Shown: one piece after another, positions 50,495 through 59,610 of the stretch
How the letters are laid out: every line of letters begins with the position of its first letter
Numbering within the stretch: position 1 is the stretch's first letter
Source of the DNA: JAXLYE01 sp046351595
GTDB lineage: Bacteria > Myxococcota_A > Polyangia > Palsa-1104 > JAEUJZ01
Direction: 5' to 3'
Assembly: GCA_046351595.1 (NCBI GenBank)
Contig: JAXLYE010000013.1
Coordinates: 43,494 to 107,493, forward strand
DNA: 64,000 bases
The notes under the pieces: model-generated
Told to the model about the DNA's origin: nothing
Seen by the model: only the letters and a program-made list of their open reading frames with translations
Database searches by the model: none
Program-made: the position numbers and the translations under genes

Positions 50495-52123
50495 ATGGAG
50501 CCTCCCGCTCTCTCTGCCCTCCCCTCCGCTGCGGCCCGATCGGGTGCCGCTGCGGGCGCGGTCGCGGCTCCCTCGCTCGGGGGATCGCTGTATGGCTTCC
50601 TGTTCGACAGCCTGACGGCCGCGCCTCCCTACGGCGGACCCGCAATCCTTGATGCAGCCCAGTGCCACCTGTCGCTGCTCCTGCCGGGCACGCCGCTCTC
50701 GGGAGCGGACTATGCGAATCCCTGGAGCCCGACGAACCCGGAAGGGGATCTGCTTGCCGCCGAGAACCTGGCGCGCCTGACGGATGTCGTCCCGGCGCTC
50801 TCTCCCGTGTATGAAGAGACTGGGCAGTCGTTGGATCAGCTGTTCGGCCAGCTGGTCTGCGCGGACGTCTTCAGCGACCCGAGCGTCAGCACGCCGCTGC
50901 GACGGAATTCTTCGTTCGCGGCGAAGATGCGATTCTTCCCGTCCCGCCGCCCCGTGGATCAGGTCGGAGTACGGACCGCGATCCCGGTGCGGGCGCTGCT
51001 GGATCACGCGGTCCGGATCCAGCGCGCGGATCTCTCCCGGCTGCAGATGCTCAGCCCTGCGCAGATCCTGCAGCAGGGAATGACGGCCCTGCCGACCGGC
51101 GCGCGCGATGCGCTCAAGCTCCTCGTGCACGAGGCCGTCGACTACGACGGCGCCGGTGCGCGCATCAAGGTCCTGGAGGACTCGCCGCGGTACCAAGAGT
51201 ACCTGGTGCACAGGCTGCAGTATGAGTCCGCGGCGCTCCGCTTCATGGCGGGGTACCTGTCCCAGAGCGCGCGCCAGGCGCCGGCCCGGAAGGCGTGGTC
51301 GACCCAGGGGCGGGGTCAGGAGCGAGAGCTCGGGAAGCTGCGGCAGATGCTGACGACGGCCGAGGCGCTGAAGATCGAGGCCGCTCTCGGCGCGCGCGAC
51401 TTCTCGGCCGTCCGCGGCGGCCCGGTCGGCGTGCTCTTCGATGCGGCGCGCCTGCGCTACGAGCTCACCAAGCGCCGCAGCGTGCACAACCCCTACGTCT
51501 TCTGGCACGCGAGCCAGGCCGCGCCGAGCGACTGGCATGATCCGCGCGCCGAGTATGCAGAGGCCCAGATCCGGCTCAGCCGATCTCCTGATCGACCGTC
51601 GCCGGCAGACACTCCGGGAGCCGCTCTCCACCAGGATCTGTGGCGCGTTGGGAGTGTGCGCCAGAGCGCCTGGACGGAGCGCGCGCTGTCTCTCCGTACG
51701 AAGAACCTCGGTGTCTCGTTCGGCTTCCAGCGCGTGCAGATCTCTCGTCCGTGGCTGCAGAGCATGCTGCTCGGCCTGGGGAGCTGGTCGCAGCCGGGGC
51801 AGAAACGGAATACGTATTCCACGGGCTCGGCCGACGAGAACCCGGGCAGCTTCCCGCTGCTGCCGGTGGCAATGATCGTGGCCCGGGACATCACGATCAC
51901 CGCGGACTGGGATCCGGAAGACAGGGAGCTGCTCGCGGCGTGCATCGCGGACGGCAGGCGGCTGTCGCTGGGACCCTTTGTGATCAGCGGCTCCTACGGC
52001 GCCAGCAGCCGGGAGAACCGGCTCGGCGCGCGCCTCGAAGATCAGACCGTCCGGATCCCCGGGCTCCAGCTCGTCGGGTGGATCAGCGAGCGGGTCCCGG
52101 CGTGTCCGCCGCTCGACGGGTAG
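50495..52123 (+). CDS. large hypothetical protein (542 aa)
   Basis: No family recognised. An N-terminal Ala/Ser-rich 30 residues are followed by LYGFLFDSLTAAPPYGGPAILDA and repeated helical segments. A central charged helix (about 265-300) separates the halves. The C-terminal part has the well-ordered pattern VSFGFQRVQISRPWLQS, then MLLGLGSWSQPG, then FPLLPVAMIVARDITITADW, which reads as alternating beta strands with an invariant-looking RPW turn. No signal peptide or membrane span is obvious. GGCAAGACC precedes the ATG, a weak ribosome site. Confidence 0.6.
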   Translation: MEPPALSALPSAAARSGAAAGAVAAPSLGGSLYGFLFDSLTAAPPYGGPAILDAAQCHLSLLLPGTPLSGADYANPWSPTNPEGDLLAAENLARLTDVVPALSPVYEETGQSLDQLFGQLVCADVFSDPSVSTPLRRNSSFAAKMRFFPSRRPVDQVGVRTAIPVRALLDHAVRIQRADLSRLQMLSPAQILQQGMTALPTGARDALKLLVHEAVDYDGAGARIKVLEDSPRYQEYLVHRLQYESAALRFMAGYLSQSARQAPARKAWSTQGRGQERELGKLRQMLTTAEALKIEAALGARDFSAVRGGPVGVLFDAARLRYELTKRRSVHNPYVFWHASQAAPSDWHDPRAEYAEAQIRLSRSPDRPSPADTPGAALHQDLWRVGSVRQSAWTERALSLRTKNLGVSFGFQRVQISRPWLQSMLLGLGSWSQPGQKRNTYSTGSADENPGSFPLLPVAMIVARDITITADWDPEDRELLAACIADGRRLSLGPFVISGSYGASSRENRLGARLEDQTVRIPGLQLVGWISERVPACPPLDG

Positions 52124-52201
52124 CGGCCTGCTGAGCGCAAGAATCCGGAGGCGGAATCCGGAGGCGGAGGAAGCCGGGCCCAGGCGGCTCCTACCGAGCG
52201 G

Positions 52202-53764
52202 TCACGCGTCGTTGCGGAGCGCGGCTCCGGACCTTCGCGCGAGCAGCCGGCCGAGGCGGGCGAGATCGACGGGCTTGGTGAGGTGGTCGGCAAAGCCCGC
52301 CTCGATCGCGCGCCGCCGGTCTTCGGGCTGGCCGTAGCCGGTCACCGCGAGCAGCAGCACCTCGGAGCCGCAGGCGCTGCGGATCCGGCGCGCGACCTCG
52401 TAGCCGTCGATGCCCGGCAGCCCGATGTCGACGATGATCGCGTCGGGCCGCAGCTGGACGGCGCGCTCGACGCCCGCGAGCCCGTCGGCGGCGACGCTCA
52501 CGCGGTGGCCGGCGCTCTCGAGCAGGCTCTGGAGCATGGCGCGGTTGTCGACGCTGTCCTCGACGATGAGGACGTGGCAGCCGCCGCCGGATCCGGGCGC
52601 GGGCAGCGGCGGACCGGACGCGGGCTCCGGCGCCGGCGCCTCGGGCAACAGCGGCAGCGTCACCACGAACTCGCTGCCCTGGCCGCGGCCCGGGCTGGAC
52701 ACCTCGACCTGGCCGTCGTGCAGCTGCACGAGGCGGCGCACCAGGGTCAGGCCGATGCCCATGCCGCCCTGCGCGCGATCGATCGTGGAATCGGCCTGCG
52801 CGAACAGCTCGAAGACGCGGCCGAGCATCCGGGGCTCGATGCCGACGCCGCTGTCGCGCACCCGCAGGACGGCCTGCGCCCCCTCGCGCTCGAGCTGGAC
52901 CCAGATCTGGCCGCCGGCCGGCGTGTACTTGATGGCGTTGTTGATCAGGTTGGAGACGACCTGCTCGATGCGATCGCTGTCGCCGTCGATGAAGATCGGG
53001 GCGCGGGTGCAGCGGAGCTCCAGGGTCAGGCCCTGGCCGCGAATGCGCGCGTCAAAGCCCTGCAGCGAGCGGGCCACGAGCTCGCTCAGATCGAGCGGCC
53101 GGCGGCGCAGCACGATCTTGCCCGAGGTCACCCGCGCCACGTCGAGCAGATCGTCGACCAGGCGCCCCAGGTGCCGGCCCTGCCGCTGGATGATGGCGCG
53201 CGCGCGCTCGATCTGCGCCGGGGTGCCGCCCTCCATCATCTGCGTGGCCATGAGGATTGCGGCCAGCGGGTTGCGCAGCTCGTGACCGAGCATGGCGAGG
53301 AACTGATCGCGCTGGTGCACGGCGTGCGCCTGGTTGAGCAGGAGATCCCGCGCACTGTACTGGCGCCGTCGGGCCCGCAGCGCGGCGTGGGCAGCGCTGA
53401 TCAGCGTCGCGACGCGCACCGGCCGATCGAGCAGCTGGACGTTGCCCAGCGGCAAGAGCGACGTGGTGGTCGGCGGGCGCGCGCTCGGGCTGGCGACCGC
53501 GCCGGCGAAGATCAGCAGGGGCAGATCGGACCACGGCTCCTGCTCGCGCAGCACCTCTGCGAGCTGCTGCATCGCGGCGGGCACCAGCACCTCGTGCGCG
53601 ATCATCACGGCGCCGGCGCCCTCGCGGATCGCGGCGCACAGCCGCGTGATGTCGGGACACGCGACTGCGGTAAGGCCCGCCCGCGCAAGGACCGCGCAGC
53701 TCAGCGCCGCGTCACGCCCGGTCGGCGCCAGGACCAGGATCCTCTCGTTGTCGCCGGCGTCCAC
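52202..53764 (-). CDS. hybrid histidine kinase with degenerate N-terminal receiver
   Basis: A 520-aa three-part protein starting with GTG. Residues 1-125 have a receiver-like fold but the phosphoacceptor site reads GAVMIAHEVL, with Ala-His in place of Asp, so it is a pseudo-receiver. A transmitter follows with H161 (LGHELRNPLAAI), N box NLINNAIKYT, G1 DSGVGI, F box FELFAQAD, G2 GGMGIGLTLV. The C-terminal receiver has a full site (DAIIVDIGLPGIDG) and the conserved Lys. The gene begins immediately after the KaiC-like stop codon on the same strand, indicating a functional pair. Confidence 0.88.
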   Translation of the reverse strand: MDAGDNERILVLAPTGRDAALSCAVLARAGLTAVACPDITRLCAAIREGAGAVMIAHEVLVPAAMQQLAEVLREQEPWSDLPLLIFAGAVASPSARPPTTTSLLPLGNVQLLDRPVRVATLISAAHAALRARRRQYSARDLLLNQAHAVHQRDQFLAMLGHELRNPLAAILMATQMMEGGTPAQIERARAIIQRQGRHLGRLVDDLLDVARVTSGKIVLRRRPLDLSELVARSLQGFDARIRGQGLTLELRCTRAPIFIDGDSDRIEQVVSNLINNAIKYTPAGGQIWVQLEREGAQAVLRVRDSGVGIEPRMLGRVFELFAQADSTIDRAQGGMGIGLTLVRRLVQLHDGQVEVSSPGRGQGSEFVVTLPLLPEAPAPEPASGPPLPAPGSGGGCHVLIVEDSVDNRAMLQSLLESAGHRVSVAADGLAGVERAVQLRPDAIIVDIGLPGIDGYEVARRIRSACGSEVLLLAVTGYGQPEDRRRAIEAGFADHLTKPVDLARLGRLLARRSGAALRNDA

Positions 53765-55288
53765 TCAGGCATTGTCCAGTAGCGGGCCCGAGGCTTCGGT
53801 GCTGCCGCTGTAGAGGGGGGTGCCGGTCAGCACGCCGCTGAACTCGCGCAGCGGGGCACCGAGCCGGATGCCGTGGGCGGTGAGCTGCAGCTCGCGGATC
53901 GTGTCCTCGTGCTGCCCGGTGCGCCGCTTGATCACCGAGATCGCCTTGCGGATGGCGCCGGCTGCCTCGAAGTAGCGCAGCATGATCACGGTATCGGCCA
54001 GGTAGCTGACATCCAGCGGCGAGAACACGGTGTCGCTGACGATGCCGTGCTGCGCGACGACCATGATGGTCACCACGCCCTGCTGCCCCAGGAACATCAG
54101 CAGCTCGTGCATCTGCGCGATGAGGGAGTGCTCGTTGGGCATGGCCTGCAAGTAGCCGTTCAGGCTGTCGATGATGACGAGGCGCAGGTTCGAGCGCTCG
54201 ACCAGGCGCCGCACCTCGTGCGCGAACTCGCCCGGGCAGACCTCCGCGGGATCGAGCTGGCGGATGAGCACGCGCTCGGACGCAAGCTCCGCACCCTGTC
54301 CCAGAGCCTGCGCCCGCGTCAGCGCGTTGCGCCGGCTCTCGTCAAAGAGGTACAGCGCGCTCTGCTCACCGCGGCTGGCTGCTGCGGCCATGTACTGCAT
54401 CGCGATTGCGGACTTGCCGGCGCCGGCCGGGCCCATGAGCAGCGTGCTGGTGCCGCGACTCAGCCCGCCCCCGAGCAGCGTGTCGAGCTGCGACACCCCG
54501 CTGGTCAGGATCTCGTCCGGGAAGCTGGTCTTGTGCTCGGAGGCGATGAGGCGCGGGAAGACGACCAGGCCGCCCGTCTTGATCACGTAGTCGTGGTACC
54601 CGCCGCGGAAGCGCACGCCGCGCAGCTTCAGCACCGCGAGCCGCCGCCGCTCCGTCCCGAAGTCGGGCAGCGACTGCGACAGGCTGATGACCCCGTGGGC
54701 CAGGCTCTGGAGCAGCACCTGATCGTCGCCCCCCGCCGAGATGTTGTCGAGCAGGACGAGCGTGCAGCCGCGCTCGATCACCAGGTGCTGCTTGAGCGCC
54801 AGGATCTGCCGGCGGAAACGCAGCGGCGTCTGCGCCAGCAGGCGCAGCTCGGAGCAGGAGTCGAGCACGACGCGCGTGGGCTTGACGCGATCGACCTCGG
54901 CGATGAGCTGCTCGATGCGCTCCCCGAGCTCGACCTCCGCCGGGTGGAACAGCGTATTTTCGTCCTGCCCGCTGAGCGACTCGGCGGCCGAGAGCTCGTG
55001 GATGACCAGACCCTCCAGCGTCCAGCCGTGCGAGGCGGCGACGCTGCGCAGCTCGGACGCCGACTCCGACAGCGTGATGTACAGGCACGGCTCGCCGCGG
55101 TTGACGCCGTCGAGCAGGAACTGGATGCAGAGCGTGGTCTTGCCGACACCGGGATCGCCCTGGATGACATACAGAGAGGAGCGCGGGAGGCCGCCATCCA
55201 GGATGTCATCCAGCCCCGTGATTCCGGTGGCGACGCGGGGGCCTGCGGTCGTTGTCATGCCCGACTCCAGAGAAGGGGATTGCTGCAT
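53765..55288 (-). CDS. KaiC-like two-domain ATPase
   Basis: A 507-aa RecA-fold protein with two tandem KaiC/RadA-type domains. Domain 1 has GDPGVGKTT at about 45-53 and VVLDSCSELRLL as Walker B; domain 2 has GPAGAGKSA near 286 and VIIDSLNGY. Each domain begins with the GLDDILDGGLPRSS or QLDTLLGGGLSRGTS pattern of KaiC-like proteins. Such non-clock KaiC homologues are often cotranscribed with histidine kinases and act as ATP-dependent signalling scaffolds. The downstream kinase starts directly after its stop codon. Confidence 0.87.
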   Translation of the reverse strand: MQQSPSLESGMTTTAGPRVATGITGLDDILDGGLPRSSLYVIQGDPGVGKTTLCIQFLLDGVNRGEPCLYITLSESASELRSVAASHGWTLEGLVIHELSAAESLSGQDENTLFHPAEVELGERIEQLIAEVDRVKPTRVVLDSCSELRLLAQTPLRFRRQILALKQHLVIERGCTLVLLDNISAGGDDQVLLQSLAHGVISLSQSLPDFGTERRRLAVLKLRGVRFRGGYHDYVIKTGGLVVFPRLIASEHKTSFPDEILTSGVSQLDTLLGGGLSRGTSTLLMGPAGAGKSAIAMQYMAAAASRGEQSALYLFDESRRNALTRAQALGQGAELASERVLIRQLDPAEVCPGEFAHEVRRLVERSNLRLVIIDSLNGYLQAMPNEHSLIAQMHELLMFLGQQGVVTIMVVAQHGIVSDTVFSPLDVSYLADTVIMLRYFEAAGAIRKAISVIKRRTGQHEDTIRELQLTAHGIRLGAPLREFSGVLTGTPLYSGSTEASGPLLDNA

Positions 55289-55714
55289 GGTCTTGGTCTA
55301 GCAGGCAAAAAGGAGGGGCGGCGCAGACTGCCTCCGCAGGCCCCGCTGCCGACGGCAGGCGCGGCTCTCTATGTTGGTCAGGGGACGAGCCGGCTCCCGC
55401 TCCTTATGCCTCTTGGTCATATGCTCATCCGGAGTATGAGCGGCGCTTCCGGCACGTGAAGCTCTTTTTTTCCGTACACGCGGCGATCCGGGCCTGAGCG
55501 GATTCACAGCAGGAAACTCCCTGATGTCACGACTGCGAGCGCGGGTCTGCGCGGACTCTGGGTGCGGCCCCGCGCTTCTGCGGCCGTACTTCCGACCGAT
55601 TCGGATACCCGATAGGATCCAGAGAGCGAAGCCGACCCTGCTTCGACGGAATCCTTCCCGTCCCCTTCCGAGCGCCTGACGGCAGCGCCTTCTCCGACGG
55701 CAGACTGACCCGGG

Positions 55715-55770
55715 ACGTTGTCCGGCTGAGCGTACCGCCTGTCGCCGAGCGGTCGCGAAACGTTCCAGGG
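55715..55770. repeat. dispersed repeat, copy 2
   Basis: Matches 44583-44639 (GACGTTGTCCGGCTGAGCGTA, then a diverged tail ending near CGTTCC). Here the flanking sequence does not encode a kinase, so the shared piece is the mobile or repetitive part. Confidence 0.6.
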
Positions 55771-55943
55771 TCTGCGCCAGATGGAGGACTGCGCTCAGGG
55801 GGTTCCTGACCGTGTCGTGCGGATCTGACACGGTGGGGCGGATCCGGTCAGGGCGCCCCCGGAGTGTGCTCGCCTCCCTGCGCAGGTTGCTCCCGCACGG
55901 ATGCGCAGTCCCGGTTGCAGGCGGAGCGTAGTGAGACGCAGGA

Positions 55944-56029
55944 CACCGGACTTTGTCCGGTGAGCGAACCCGCGCGGGGAGCGCGCGGCGGGGGGGAGGC
56001 TCATCGAGCTTTGCTCGATGAGGGGGCAC
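55944..56029 (+). repeat. dispersed intergenic multi-hairpin repeat, copy 2
   Basis: CACCGGAC-TTT-GTCCGGTG (55944-55962), CCGCGCG-GGGAG-CGCGCGG (55970-55988), then arms CTCATCGAGC and GCTCGATGAG around TTT (56000-56022) and GGGGGCAC (56022-56029). Compared with copy 1, the third stem has different bases on both sides that still pair. Confidence 0.75.
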
Positions 56030-56152
56030 GGGAAGGTCACCCTCTATGCGACGCAGGCCGTTGAGCTCTGGCCTGACAAATGCTGTGGGCATTCAAGGGG
56101 AACCTGGGTGCGGCGCCTACCTGCCGCACCGCCCGCGGAGGAGCGCAACAAG

Positions 56153-59100
56153 ATGGCTGGTGTCTCCTCAACGCGCGTCCCGCCGACTCCCATCCAGGAA
56201 CCCGCCGCGGCACCCGCCCCGCCGCAGCGCATCGACGAGTATGAGATCCAGCGTCCGCTCGGTGCGGGCTCGATGGGACAGGTCTACCAGGCGCTGGACA
56301 CGATGCTCGGGCGCCTGGTGGCGGTCAAGTTCATCGCCTCGGCGAGCCCGGGTGAGGCCGCGCGCGAGCGCTTCCTCGTCGAGGCCCGGGCCATCGCGCG
56401 CCTGCACCACCCCAACATCCTGTCCATCTATCGCGTCGGTATCTTCGAAGGGCGGCCGTACCTGGTCTCGGAGTACCTGAGCGGCACCAGCCTGGACAAG
56501 GTGGCGCTGCCGCTGCCGTGGACGCAGGTGCTGGACCTTTCGCTCCAGCTCGCGCGCGGGCTCGCCGCTGCGCACCGGCAGGGCGTGCTGCACCGGGACA
56601 TCAAGCCGGCCAACGTGATGCTGACGCTGGACGGGACGGCGAAGCTGCTCGACTTCGGGCTGGCCAAGCTCGGGAACGAGCGACCGACCGCGTCTACAGA
56701 GCCCGTGGGCGCGGCCCCGCCGCCGGTGCAGTCGCCGGAGCCGCGCGCTCGCGAGGAGTCCGCAGGGACAACGCTCGCACCGCAAGAGGAGCGGGACGCC
56801 GCGCTTCCTCGCGGGGTCGGTGAGGCCGAGGACCCGAGCGGACTCAGTGGCCTGGGCGACCTCGGCGGCTTCAGCGATCTCGGTCATGCGGACACGCTGG
56901 CCGGTGATCCGCGCGCGGGCGCTGCGGTCCCGTCGCAGCCGGCCCGGTCGCTGACCGCCGCGGGGGCGCTGCTGGGCACGCCGGACTATATGTCCCCGGA
57001 GGCCTGGCGCGCCGAGCCGGCGACCTGCCGGGGAGATATCTACAGCCTCGGGGTGCTGCTCTATGAGCTGTGCGCGGGACGGCCGCCGCACAGCCAGGCC
57101 CGGGTCGAGGACCTGTACCTGGACGTGCAGCACAAGGACGCCCCTGCCCTCGCGGCCGTGGCGCCGCGGGTGAACCGGGGCCTGGCCGCCCTCATCGACC
57201 GCTGCCTGCGCCGGGACCCGGCCGCGCGCTTCGCCAGCGGCGACGAGCTGCTGCAGGCCCTGGAGGCGCTGCGCGCCGAGCTGTCGCTGCCGTCGGTCGA
57301 GGCGCTGCTGCGGCGGACCCTGCGCCGGCGCTGGCCGCTGCTGCTCGCGACCGCGCTCTTGCTGCTGCTGCCCTCGGGCGTCGCGCTCTATCACGCGCAG
57401 CAGGTGCGCGCCGAGCGGCACCTGCCGGAGCCGCAGCCCCGCGAGCGCCGCGCCGTCGCGGTGATCGGCCTGGTCGACCTCGATGGCGGCGCCCCGCGGC
57501 AGGGCTTCGCGGCGGCCTTCGCCGAGCTGCTGGCGCTGGAGCTGGCGGCCTCGGAGCGGCTGCGGCGCGTGCCCGAGGAGCGCGTGACGCAGATGAAGGT
57601 CGACCTGCGGCTCGTCGAGCAGGCGGCCTATCCGCCCGAGGTGCTGGCACGCATCCGGCAGTACCTGGGCAGCGAGCTCCTTGTGAGCGGCACGTACCGC
57701 GCGGACCCCGCGCGGCCGGGCCGGCTGCGCCTGTCCATCGGCGTCCAGGATGCACGCAGCGGCACCGGGCTGGGGCCCATCGAGGTCGGCGGCAGCCCCG
57801 CCGAGCTGTTCGAGCTGGTGGCGCAGACCGGCCGCGAGCTGCGGTCGCTGCTCCAGGTCGCCGAGCAGACGCCGGTCCAGGCGGCGGCGCTGCGGGCGGC
57901 CTGGCCGCAGAGCGCGGCGGTCGCCGAGCTGTACGCCCAGGGCCGTGAGCACCTGCGGCGCTTCGATCCGGTCGGCGCGCGCCGGCTGCTCGAGCAGGTC
58001 GTCGCCGCGGATCCGGACTACTCCCTGGGCCACCTCGCCTTCGCGGAGGTGTGGACGGCGCTGGGCCACGACGAGAAGGCGCGGCTCGAGACGCAGCGGG
58101 CGTTTGCCCTGTCCGCGAACCTGCCGCGCGAGGCCCGCTACCTGATCGAGGCGCGCCACCACGAGGCGGCCAAGGAGTGGCCGCAGGCCCTGGCCGCGTA
58201 CCGCATGCTGCTCGGCTTCTTCCCGGACAGCCTCGACTACGGCCTGTACCTCGCGAACGCGCAGCTTCTGGCGGGCCAGCCCGAGGCCGCGCTCGCAACC
58301 GCCACGAAGCTGCGCCGGCTGCCGGCGCCGGCGAGCCAGGATCCCCGCCTCGATCTCGTCGAGGCGCGGTCGGCGGCGGACCGCAGCGACTACGGCACGG
58401 CGCTGCTCCTGCTCGCGAGCGCGGCGCGCAAGGGCGAGGCGATCGGGGCCCCGCTCATCGTCGCCAGGGCGCGCCTGGAAGAGGCGTATGCGTACTCGAG
58501 CCTGGGCGAGCAGGAGCGCGCGCTGCAGAGCGCGGCGGCGGCGCAGCCGCTGTCCATGGCGCGCGGCGATCGTGCGGCCACCGCGGATGCGCTCATGGCG
58601 ATGAGCGCCGCGTATATGTATCAAGGCAATATCGATCAATCCTTGGCAGCCTCTCAAGAAGCGCTCAGTTTGTTATTTGAGATTCAGAACAGCTCCCTCT
58701 CGGCCGCCAATCTGTGCAATATGGCGCTGCTGTCCATCAAAAAAGGCGATCTGACGCTGGCGCGCTCCCGCGCCGAGAGCGGCGTGCTCCTGGCGCGCGA
58801 GATCAACCTCCTGGACAGCCAGGGCGCGGGCCTCATCGCGCTGGGCTGGCTGACGCTGCTGCAGGGCGACCCGGCGCAGTCGGTCCGCTTCTTCGCGAAG
58901 GCGCGCGCGAGCTTCGAGGAGCTCGGCGATCCCAAGATGGTCGCCTGGGCCCACTGGCACCTCGGCCAGGCGCTGCTCGCGCGCGGCGAGCTGGCGAGCG
59001 CCCGCCGGCACCACCTCGAGGGGCTCGGCCTGCGCGAGCGGCACGGGCTCAAGGGCTTCGCCGCCGAGAGCCAGCTCGGGCTCGCGGCGGTGGCGCTGGA

Positions 59101-59599
59101 GGAGGGGTCGGTGGCCGAGGCCGAGCACCGGACGCGGGCCGCGATCCCGCAGTTCGTGAGCGACGGTCAGCGCGACGAGGAGGCGTGGGCGCAGGCGCTC
59201 CTCGGCCGCGCGCTCCTCTTGCAGGGCCGGCGCGACGAGGCCGACCGGGCCATCGAGCGGGCGCGCGCGCTCATCACTGCGTCGCAGAACCGCGTCGTCA
59301 GGCTGTCGGTGCAGCGGCTGCTGGCCGCCTCGCAGCTGGAGCACGCGACGGGGACACGCCGCCGGCGCGCCGAGCAGGACCTGACGGCCGTGCACAAAGA
59401 GGCCGCCGCGGCGGGCCTGGTCAACGAGGCGTTCGAGGCCCAGCTGGCGCTCTACCGCACGATGGCGAGCCGGCGCGCAGCGAAATCCATCTTGATAAAT
59501 AACTTGAGTCTGTTTCAGCGGGAGGCAGCGCGGCGAGGGCTTGGCCTGATTACCAAAAAGGCCAGATCCGTTGCCGTTATTGCGATACCGGATCATTGA
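56153..59599 (+). CDS. eukaryote-like Ser/Thr kinase with TPR sensor tail
   Basis: A 1148-aa protein; ATG 56153 follows GAGGAG. The kinase domain has a Gly-rich loop GAGSMGQVY, the Lys in VAVKF, HRDIKPAN, and DFGLAK. The activation segment is interrupted by about 100 Pro/Gly/Ser-rich residues before GTPDYMSPE. One transmembrane helix (LLLATALLLLLPSGVALY, about 400) is followed by an external region similar to the N-terminal part of TolB/CadC-type sensors (RLRRVPEERVTQMK, LLVSGTYRAD). The rest is a series of tetratricopeptide repeats (about 610-1080). Two stretches (58615-58700 and 59480-59600) use AT-rich codons unlike the rest. It overlaps nothing and is followed by the ADYC gene. Confidence 0.9.
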   Translation: MAGVSSTRVPPTPIQEPAAAPAPPQRIDEYEIQRPLGAGSMGQVYQALDTMLGRLVAVKFIASASPGEAARERFLVEARAIARLHHPNILSIYRVGIFEGRPYLVSEYLSGTSLDKVALPLPWTQVLDLSLQLARGLAAAHRQGVLHRDIKPANVMLTLDGTAKLLDFGLAKLGNERPTASTEPVGAAPPPVQSPEPRAREESAGTTLAPQEERDAALPRGVGEAEDPSGLSGLGDLGGFSDLGHADTLAGDPRAGAAVPSQPARSLTAAGALLGTPDYMSPEAWRAEPATCRGDIYSLGVLLYELCAGRPPHSQARVEDLYLDVQHKDAPALAAVAPRVNRGLAALIDRCLRRDPAARFASGDELLQALEALRAELSLPSVEALLRRTLRRRWPLLLATALLLLLPSGVALYHAQQVRAERHLPEPQPRERRAVAVIGLVDLDGGAPRQGFAAAFAELLALELAASERLRRVPEERVTQMKVDLRLVEQAAYPPEVLARIRQYLGSELLVSGTYRADPARPGRLRLSIGVQDARSGTGLGPIEVGGSPAELFELVAQTGRELRSLLQVAEQTPVQAAALRAAWPQSAAVAELYAQGREHLRRFDPVGARRLLEQVVAADPDYSLGHLAFAEVWTALGHDEKARLETQRAFALSANLPREARYLIEARHHEAAKEWPQALAAYRMLLGFFPDSLDYGLYLANAQLLAGQPEAALATATKLRRLPAPASQDPRLDLVEARSAADRSDYGTALLLLASAARKGEAIGAPLIVARARLEEAYAYSSLGEQERALQSAAAAQPLSMARGDRAATADALMAMSAAYMYQGNIDQSLAASQEALSLLFEIQNSSLSAANLCNMALLSIKKGDLTLARSRAESGVLLAREINLLDSQGAGLIALGWLTLLQGDPAQSVRFFAKARASFEELGDPKMVAWAHWHLGQALLARGELASARRHHLEGLGLRERHGLKGFAAESQLGLAAVALEEGSVAEAEHRTRAAIPQFVSDGQRDEEAWAQALLGRALLLQGRRDEADRAIERARALITASQNRVVRLSVQRLLAASQLEHATGTRRRRAEQDLTAVHKEAAAAGLVNEAFEAQLALYRTMASRRAAKSILINNLSLFQREAARRGLGLITKKARSVAVIAIPDH

Positions 59600-59610
59600 C
59601 AAAAAGGGGG

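Larger units (their letters stand above)
55289..56152. other. intergenic region (864 nt) rich in repeats and relics
   Basis: No intact gene. It holds the second copies of two dispersed repeats (55715-55770 and 55944-56029) and a small inverted repeat, CCGTGTC-N10-GACACGG (55810-55833). One minus-strand frame here reads HDTVRNPLSAVLHLAQTLER, which resembles a histidine-kinase H box, perhaps a relic. The promoter of the large kinase gene should also be here. Confidence 0.5.
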
